Positions 15,672-19,801 of a stretch of DNA of 19,801 nucleotides are shown here, in pieces. Origin of the DNA: Eubacteriales bacterium. Its GTDB lineage: Bacteria > Bacillota > Clostridia > Christensenellales > CAG-138. Where the stretch lies: contig JAUYTF010000435.1 in assembly GCA_030695285.1 (NCBI GenBank), positions 1-19,801 on the forward strand, read 5' to 3'. Within the stretch, counting starts at the first letter, position 1. Every line of letters begins with the position of its first letter. Below the pieces are notes generated by a model, which saw nothing but the letters and a program-made list of their open reading frames with translations, made no database searches and was not told the DNA's origin. The position numbers were made by a program, and so were the translations under genes.

Positions 15672-15783
15672 ATGAATCGAATAGAATGATCAAAACAGCT
15701 TTCCAGTGAGTTCTTATCAATCGTAAAATCTGCACCCGAAAGTGCGTTATGGAACAATGACTTCAGCTGAAAGGAGGCAGATC

Positions 15784-16488
15784 ATGCAGGAGATTTGGGA
15801 GATTCTTAAAACCCTCGACTACAGCCCGCTCTGGATTTCGCTGAAAACGGGGCTAGTCGCAACCGTGATCTGCTTCTTTCTCGGCATCTGGACGGCGCGG
15901 AGCGTGATGCGCATGGGCAAGCGCGCCAAGGCGTTTGTCGATGGCTTGCTCACGTTGCCGATGGTGCTGCCGCCGACGGTTGCGGGCTTTTTTCTACTGC
16001 TGATCTTCAGCCTGCGCCGCCCGATTGGCTCGTTTTTGTATGAGGAGCTCTCCATCAAGGTGGTGCAGACATGGCTTGGCTGCATTCTCGCCGCAGGGGT
16101 GATCTCCTTTCCGCTCATGTATCGAAATGCACGCGCTGCATTTGAGCAGGTGGATATCGAGCTCATCTACGCGGGGCGCACGCTGGGCATGAGCGAGAGC
16201 GCGATCTTCTGGCGCGTGGTGCTGCCATCGGCAGGCCCCGGCGTTGTCAGCGGCACGATCCTTACCTTTGCCCGCGCGCTGGGTGAATACGGCGCCACCA
16301 GCATGCTTGCGGGGAACATCGCGGGCAAGACGGGCACGATCTCCCAGCGCATCGCGATGGTGATTCAAAACGGAGATTATTTGACGGCGGGGTTGTGGGT
16401 TGCGATAATATTACTCATCTCGTTCGGCATCGTAGTGGTGATGAACCTCTTTGCCGACGCCAAGATGAAACATATCAAAAAATGGTGA
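15784..16488 (+). CDS. modB: Molybdate ABC transporter permease ModB
   Basis: This 234-residue inner-membrane permease has about five or six helices. The region VDGLLTLPMVLPPTVAGFFLL is typical of ModB. The EAA loop at about 129-150 (AGRTLGMSESAIFWRVVLP) contacts the ATPase, and FARALGEYGATSMLAGNI follows. The start is ATG 15784, with a perfect AAAGGAGG (15770-15777) six bases upstream. The in-frame ATG at 15742 lacks a binding site and adds non-conserved residues. It pairs with modA (112 nt upstream) and modC (48 nt downstream). Confidence 0.94.
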   Translation: MQEIWEILKTLDYSPLWISLKTGLVATVICFFLGIWTARSVMRMGKRAKAFVDGLLTLPMVLPPTVAGFFLLLIFSLRRPIGSFLYEELSIKVVQTWLGCILAAGVISFPLMYRNARAAFEQVDIELIYAGRTLGMSESAIFWRVVLPSAGPGVVSGTILTFARALGEYGATSMLAGNIAGKTGTISQRIAMVIQNGDYLTAGLWVAIILLISFGIVVVMNLFADAKMKHIKKW

Positions 16489-16536
16489 TTCATACCAACG
16501 CGAAGTTTGATTAGACGAGCTTGATTTGAGGTGCCA

Positions 16537-17598
16537 ATGTCCCTTTCGGTTCAAATCGCAAAACGATTACAGGGGTTTACCCTAAATATCTCCTTCTCTG
16601 CGGAGGCGGGCGTGACCGCACTGCTGGGCGCTTCCGGCAGCGGAAAAAGCATGACGCTTCGCTGCATCGCAGGCGTGGAAAAGCCCGACGAGGGCAGCAT
16701 CGTACTCGACGGGCGCGTGCTCTACGACTCTAAGGCGAAGATCGATCTGCCGCCGCAGGCGCGAAAGGTCGGCTATCTCTTTCAGCGCTATGCGCTCTTT
16801 CCCAACATGACGGTACTGCAGAACATCGACGCGGGGCTCTCACTGGAGCGGGATGCGCACGCGCGCAAGACAAAGCGCGAGAGCCTGATCTCTCGCTTTC
16901 ACCTTGAGGGGCTGGAGGAGCGCGTCCCACGCGAGCTCTCCGGCGGGCAGATGCAGCGCGTGGCGCTCTGCCGCATGCTGGCGGGGGAACCCGAGGCGAT
17001 TTTGCTCGACGAGCCGTTTGCCGCGCTGGACAGCCATTTAAGATGGCAGATGGAGGCGGAGGTAAAGCAGACGCTCGCCGAGTTTCCCGGCGTGGCGCTG
17101 TTGGTGTCGCATGACCGGGGGGAAGTGTATCGCATGAGCCGGCGTGTCTGCGTGCTCAACATGGGCGCATCCGAGCCGCTACTGGATACGGCGGAATTGC
17201 TGGATCGACCGCGGACGCTGCAGACAGCGCTGATCACGGGCTGCAAGAACTGCGTGCCCGCTGAGATGATTGCGCAGAGCACAGTACGAATACCCGACTG
17301 GAACGCCGCGCTCGGTTGCGTACCCACCAAAGGCGGTAGCATCACCCATGCGGGCATCCGCGCGCAGTATATTTCGCCCTGCGAACCCGGCACGGAGAAT
17401 GCGCTGCTCTGCCGCGTGGCGGACGCGGAGGACGATGTGTTTTCCCGCGTGTTGACGCTCAAGCCTGCGGGCGGGACTGCTACACTCCGCGCGGAGGTAG
17501 GCAAAGCGGCGGGAGAAGCGCTATGCATTGGCAGCGAAGCATGGTTTTGCCTGCCGAAAGAGCACATCATGCTGCTCAGCGAGACGCACGAAAACTAG
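16537..17598 (+). CDS. modC: Molybdate ABC transporter ATP-binding protein ModC
   Basis: This 353-residue ATPase powers the ModAB importer. It has Walker A GASGSGKS (31-38), a Q-loop in LFQRYALFP (81-89), the signature LSGGQMQRVAL (134-144), Walker B ILLDEP (155-160) and the H-loop His192. Residues about 235-350 form a regulatory C-terminal domain that is less conserved than usual for the family. The start is ATG 16537, with GAGG at 16528-16531. The GTG at 16531 lies inside that binding site and is rejected. It is followed after 68 nt by the mog gene. Confidence 0.93.
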   Translation: MSLSVQIAKRLQGFTLNISFSAEAGVTALLGASGSGKSMTLRCIAGVEKPDEGSIVLDGRVLYDSKAKIDLPPQARKVGYLFQRYALFPNMTVLQNIDAGLSLERDAHARKTKRESLISRFHLEGLEERVPRELSGGQMQRVALCRMLAGEPEAILLDEPFAALDSHLRWQMEAEVKQTLAEFPGVALLVSHDRGEVYRMSRRVCVLNMGASEPLLDTAELLDRPRTLQTALITGCKNCVPAEMIAQSTVRIPDWNAALGCVPTKGGSITHAGIRAQYISPCEPGTENALLCRVADAEDDVFSRVLTLKPAGGTATLRAEVGKAAGEALCIGSEAWFCLPKEHIMLLSETHEN

Positions 17599-17615
17599 CC
17601 GCCGTGCCGCAAGGC

Positions 17616-17647
17616 TGATATACTGATTCCAGCCCGTTCGTTCGGGC
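17616..17647 (+). promoter_or_regulatory. Possible internal promoter and hairpin before mog
   Basis: TGATATACT (17616-17624) is an extended -10 without a good -35. It is followed by the hairpin GCCCG-TTCGTT-CGGGC (17632-17647). The hairpin has no T-tract, so it is not a terminator. It may shape the mog leader. Confidence 0.3.
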
Positions 17648-17666
17648 AGCAGGAAGGTGAAACGAT

Positions 17667-18173
17667 ATGTTTAAGGCATCCGTCATCACGATCAGCGACA
17701 AAGGATTTCGCGGGGAGCGCGAGGATACGGCAGGCCCGCTTGCGGCAAGGCTGCTCAAGGACGCGGGGTATGAGGTCATTGCCCTCACCATCGTGCCGGA
17801 CGAGCAGCTTATGATTGAGGCGGAGCTCCGGCGGCATGCGGACGAACTCGGCGCAAACCTGATTCTCACCAGCGGCGGCACCGGCTTTAGCAAGCGGGAT
17901 GTGACTCCGGAGGCGACGATTGCCGTCTGCGAACGCATGGCGCCCGGCATTCCGGAGGCGATGCGCGCGTATTGCCTCAACATCACCAATCGCGCGATGC
18001 TCTCAAGGGCACAGGCGGGGTTGTATCGCGATGCGCTGATCGTGAATCTGCCCGGCAGTCCCAAGGCGGTGCGCGAAAATCTCGAGCCGGTGCTGCCCGC
18101 GCTGGAGCATGGCTTACAGATGCTGCTCGGCACCAAAAACGAGTGCGCAAGCGAACCGAAAGCACGGGTTTGA
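17667..18173 (+). CDS. mog: Molybdopterin adenylyltransferase, MogA/MoaB type
   Basis: This cytoplasmic enzyme adenylylates molybdopterin so that MoeA can insert molybdate. The 168-residue MoCF protein has ISDKGFRGEREDTAGP (9-24), LTSGGTGFSKRDVTPEAT (67-84) with the conserved Asp78, PGIPEAMR (93-100) and NLPGSPKAVRENL (127-139). These are standard motifs of the MogA/MoaB family. The start has an AGGAAGGTGA-type ribosome binding site (17651-17660). The last eleven residues (NECASEPKARV) and the stop codon lie in or at the edge of the first copy of the downstream 87-bp repeat, so the extreme C-terminus is not ancestral. It closes the modABC unit. Confidence 0.92.
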   Translation: MFKASVITISDKGFRGEREDTAGPLAARLLKDAGYEVIALTIVPDEQLMIEAELRRHADELGANLILTSGGTGFSKRDVTPEATIAVCERMAPGIPEAMRAYCLNITNRAMLSRAQAGLYRDALIVNLPGSPKAVRENLEPVLPALEHGLQMLLGTKNECASEPKARV

Positions 18174-18401
18174 TGCGATCGCAAGCTTTGGCTCACGAAT
18201 GTAGAAGGTTTCAATCAATAAAAAAAACGAGCGCGCAAGCGAACCGAAAGCACGGGTTTGATGCGATCGCAAGCTTTGGCTCACGAATGCAGAAGGTTTC
18301 AATCAATAAAAAAACGAGCGCGCAAGCGAACCGAAAGCACGGGTTTGATGCGATCGCAAGCTTTGGCTCACGAATGTAGAAGGTTTCAATCAATAAAAAA
18401 A
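18139..18401. repeat. Three-copy 87-bp tandem repeat overlapping the mog 3' end
   Basis: Copies start at 18139, 18227 and 18314, with periods of 88 and 87 bp. A fourth truncated start at 18401 continues into a terminator hairpin. Each copy contains ACGAGCGCGCAAGCGAAC, GCGATCGC, TTTGGCTCACGAATG and a closing run of six to eight As. Copies are almost identical. On the minus strand each copy ends in GCGCTCG followed by a T-run, matching the 3' arm and tail of the terminator at 18395-18427. Confidence 0.92.
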
Positions 18402-18427
18402 CGAGCGCCCCGTGAAAAGGGCGCTCG
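18395..18427 (-). terminator. Terminator of the DUF5684-like gene
   Basis: On the minus strand CGAGCGCCC, an 8-nt loop and GGGCGCTCG (complement of 18402-18427) are followed by seven Ts (complement of 18395-18401). It lies 18 nt after the minus-strand stop at 18446. On the plus strand there is no T-tract. Confidence 0.88.
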
Positions 18428-18445
18428 ATGTTTGGTTACCTGAAA

Positions 18446-18823
18446 TTATGCCTTTTCCGGCACGCCCAGATACTGAGACTGGTCAAATGCAAGGATGCAG
18501 TAGAAAATGACGCTCAAAAAGATGAGTCCGACCGCAAAGCCGCCGCTTTTGCCGAAAGCTTTGGCAAGCCTGACCATGGTGATGATCGCAAACACGATGT
18601 TCACAATCGGAATCAGCAGAAACAAGAATTTCCAGCCGTTGCCCCAGGTGATCTTAAAGAGCACATAGATGTTGTAAAACGGGATGATTGAGGCCCAGCC
18701 GGGTTCGCCCGCTTTCTCGAAGATTTTCCACATGGCGACGATGCCGAGGATAGCAACTGCAAAGCTGAGCAGTGTTACCGCGGGGCTGGCCTGATACGAG
18801 TAATCGAAATTATAGTTCTCCAA
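18446..18823 (-). CDS. Small membrane protein, DUF5684-like
   Basis: The protein has 125 residues and three or four hydrophobic segments (about 15-35, 45-58, 63-86, 96-114). The sequence WKIFEKAGEPGWASIIPFYNIYVLF is the hallmark of the DUF5684 family, often found near signal peptidase-like proteins. Its function is unknown. I chose the TTG start (complement of 18821-18823) because GAAGGGGG lies nine bases upstream. The longer ATG start at 18874 runs through the direct-repeat operator region and has no binding site. It is a single-gene unit with its own extended -10 promoter and strong terminator. Confidence 0.75.
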   Translation of the reverse strand: MENYNFDYSYQASPAVTLLSFAVAILGIVAMWKIFEKAGEPGWASIIPFYNIYVLFKITWGNGWKFLFLLIPIVNIVFAIITMVRLAKAFGKSGGFAVGLIFLSVIFYCILAFDQSQYLGVPEKA

Positions 18824-18845
18824 AGTGTAAGTCCCCCTTCTATCA

Positions 18846-18900
18846 ATATGGTACTGAATTAACTGGAGCACCATTTTTCATATGGTGTCCAATTAACTTG
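18846..18900. repeat. Two-copy 21-bp direct repeat, 34-bp spacing
   Basis: Both copies (18846-18866 and 18880-18900) begin ATATGGT and contain AATTAACT followed by TG or GG. A CACCAT/ATGGTG inverted repeat lies across the second copy boundary. They sit just downstream of the predicted minus-strand transcription start, in the leader of the DUF5684-like gene, as tandem operators would. Confidence 0.7.
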
Positions 18901-18909
18901 AGTATACCA
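18901..18909 (-). promoter_or_regulatory. Extended -10 promoter of the DUF5684-like gene
   Basis: On the minus strand TGGTATACT (complement of 18901-18909). The -35 region is poor. Predicted transcription starts near 18894, inside the direct-repeat pair. Confidence 0.45.
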
Positions 18910-19009
18910 CTTTTAATGAAAAAGGGAAGATTGCGCTGTGAGTTCATCACAATTTTACGCGATCTTAATCAAAAAACAGCAATCATGCGGAAAAGCAACA
19001 CAAGACGCA

Positions 19010-19037
19010 TTGACAACACGTGAATTTTGCATATGCT
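19010..19037 (+). promoter_or_regulatory. Promoter of the last membrane-protein gene
   Basis: A perfect TTGACA (19010-19015), a 16-nt spacer and TATGCT (19032-19037). The leader to ATG 19079 would be about 35 nt. Confidence 0.55.
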
Positions 19038-19078
19038 GTAAGTATCCTATCGCAAAAAAACACATCAGGAGGCAGACC

Positions 19079-19720
19079 ATGTCCGCTTATTCTCTCAGTG
19101 CGCTGGAAATTTTACGTTCTCCCGCGCTCACGCTCAAGTGGTACGTTGTGCCCATGCTGCTCATCGTCATGTACATCTACAACAAGGAGATTTCCGCGAA
19201 AAACTGGAATGTCGTGCTCGGCGGCGCCGCGCTCTGGGGCATGGATCTCTTCAATGAGATCTGGAACAGCATCGTTTTTCACGCAACGGGGTTTGCGCCT
19301 GTCTGGGGCACGCCGATGGGCGTGGGCGACACGGCGCTGCTGATTCTGATCGGCTACAACATCGAGATTTCGTTCATGTTCGCGATGATGGGCGTTGTGG
19401 TATGCCTGACGCTGCCCAAAGACCCGAAGATGAAGATTCTCGGCATCAACAACCGCGTGGTCATGGCGGCGATCTACACCACGTTCGCGGTGGTCATCGA
19501 GTGCTTCCTCAACTATGCGGGTCTGCTCACTTGGGAGTATCCGTGGTGGAGCCGCTCGTTCCCGTATCTTGTCTGGCTCATCGGCTACCTGCCGTTTTTT
19601 ACGATGGCGTTTGTGGTGCACGATATGAAACGGATGAAAAACAAGCTCATCACCCTTGGCATCATATTCGGTGTGGATATTTTAGCTCTCGTTGTGTTCG
19701 GGCTGATGGGGTGGATGTAA
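19079..19720 (+). CDS. Six-helix membrane protein of unknown function
   Basis: I do not recognise this family. It has 213 residues and about six transmembrane helices (roughly 20-35, 44-66, 86-111, 125-148, 163-181, 188-210). Membrane-embedded polar and aromatic residues stand out: WGMDLFNEIWNSIVFHATG (53-71), GYNIEISFMFAMMG (92-105), ECFLNYAGLLTWEYPWW (141-157) and VVHDMKRMKNK (179-189). The Asp, Glu, Asn and His residues inside or next to helices could be functional, for example in catalysis or ion binding. The start is ATG 19079, with a perfect AGGAGG (19067-19072) six bases upstream. An upstream in-frame extension to 18938 is rejected because it crosses the promoter. It is a single-gene unit with its own terminator. 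Confidence 0.8.
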   Translation: MSAYSLSALEILRSPALTLKWYVVPMLLIVMYIYNKEISAKNWNVVLGGAALWGMDLFNEIWNSIVFHATGFAPVWGTPMGVGDTALLILIGYNIEISFMFAMMGVVVCLTLPKDPKMKILGINNRVVMAAIYTTFAVVIECFLNYAGLLTWEYPWWSRSFPYLVWLIGYLPFFTMAFVVHDMKRMKNKLITLGIIFGVDILALVVFGLMGWM

Positions 19721-19738
19721 CTTAATAATCGAGCCTAT

Positions 19739-19765
19739 AAAACGCCTGTCACGGGCGTTTTTTTT
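19739..19765 (+). terminator. Terminator of the last membrane-protein gene
   Basis: AAAACGCC (19739-19746) pairs with GGCGTTTT (19754-19761), with a seven-base loop, inside a run of eight Ts. It lies 18 nt after the stop codon. Confidence 0.85.
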
Positions 19766-19801
19766 GATTTTTGGTTCGGTTATAAAGCAACCGGACGCGC
19801 C

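Noticed and set aside
18174..18443. Short ORFs on both strands inside the 87-bp array
   Set aside because: The unit length of 87 is a multiple of three, so frames stay open by repetition. The peptides are 29-residue repeats without starts or binding sites.

Overview
The window looks like a chromosomal segment of an anaerobic Gram-positive bacterium of the Firmicutes, most likely class Clostridia. This rests on strong AGGAGG-type ribosome binding sites, a lipobox substrate-binding protein, a long U32 protein, and the gene set for molybdenum cofactor (Moco) work. Genes are GC-rich and intergenic DNA is clearly more AT-rich. No rRNA, tRNA, CRISPR array, insertion sequence or phage gene was seen. 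The genus cannot be named from sequence alone.

Layout. Positions 1-37 hold the probable tail of a gene cut by the window edge, followed by a hairpin terminator. A U32-family Fe-S protein is on the minus strand (340-2376). Its upstream region is a seven-unit 30-bp repeat array (2397-2605). Divergent to it lie a 47-codon ORF, a PfkB sugar/nucleoside kinase and an MFS transporter (to 5138). Convergent to these is a double membrane-anchored protein with six Ig-like repeats (5325-7403, minus).

The core is a roughly 10.4-kb plus-strand Moco/molybdate block. The first unit is moeA, a moeA fused to a periplasmic-binding-protein-like domain, moaC, moaA and a MOSC protein, closed by a strong terminator at 13479-13500. 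The second unit is a MoCF protein with a four-Cys tail, modA, modB, modC and a mogA/moaB-type protein (13620-18173). MoaA and MoaC would make cyclic pyranopterin monophosphate (cPMP). ModABC would import molybdate, Mog would adenylylate molybdopterin and the MoeA proteins would insert the metal. The MOSC and four-Cys MoCF proteins probably act in later handling of the cofactor. No moaD, moaE, moeB or mobA and no molybdoenzyme is present, so they must be elsewhere or absent.

The last part holds a three-copy 87-bp repeat that overlaps the 3' end of mog, a minus-strand DUF5684-like membrane protein, and an unrecognised six-helix membrane protein with its own promoter and terminator.

The most unusual feature is that at least six intergenic regions carry short tandem duplications of unrelated sequence and period (30/90, 42, 19, 55, 87 and 34 bp). 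They lie next to start codons, stop codons, promoters or terminators. Several promoters here also share an extended -10 element (TGnTAtnAT).
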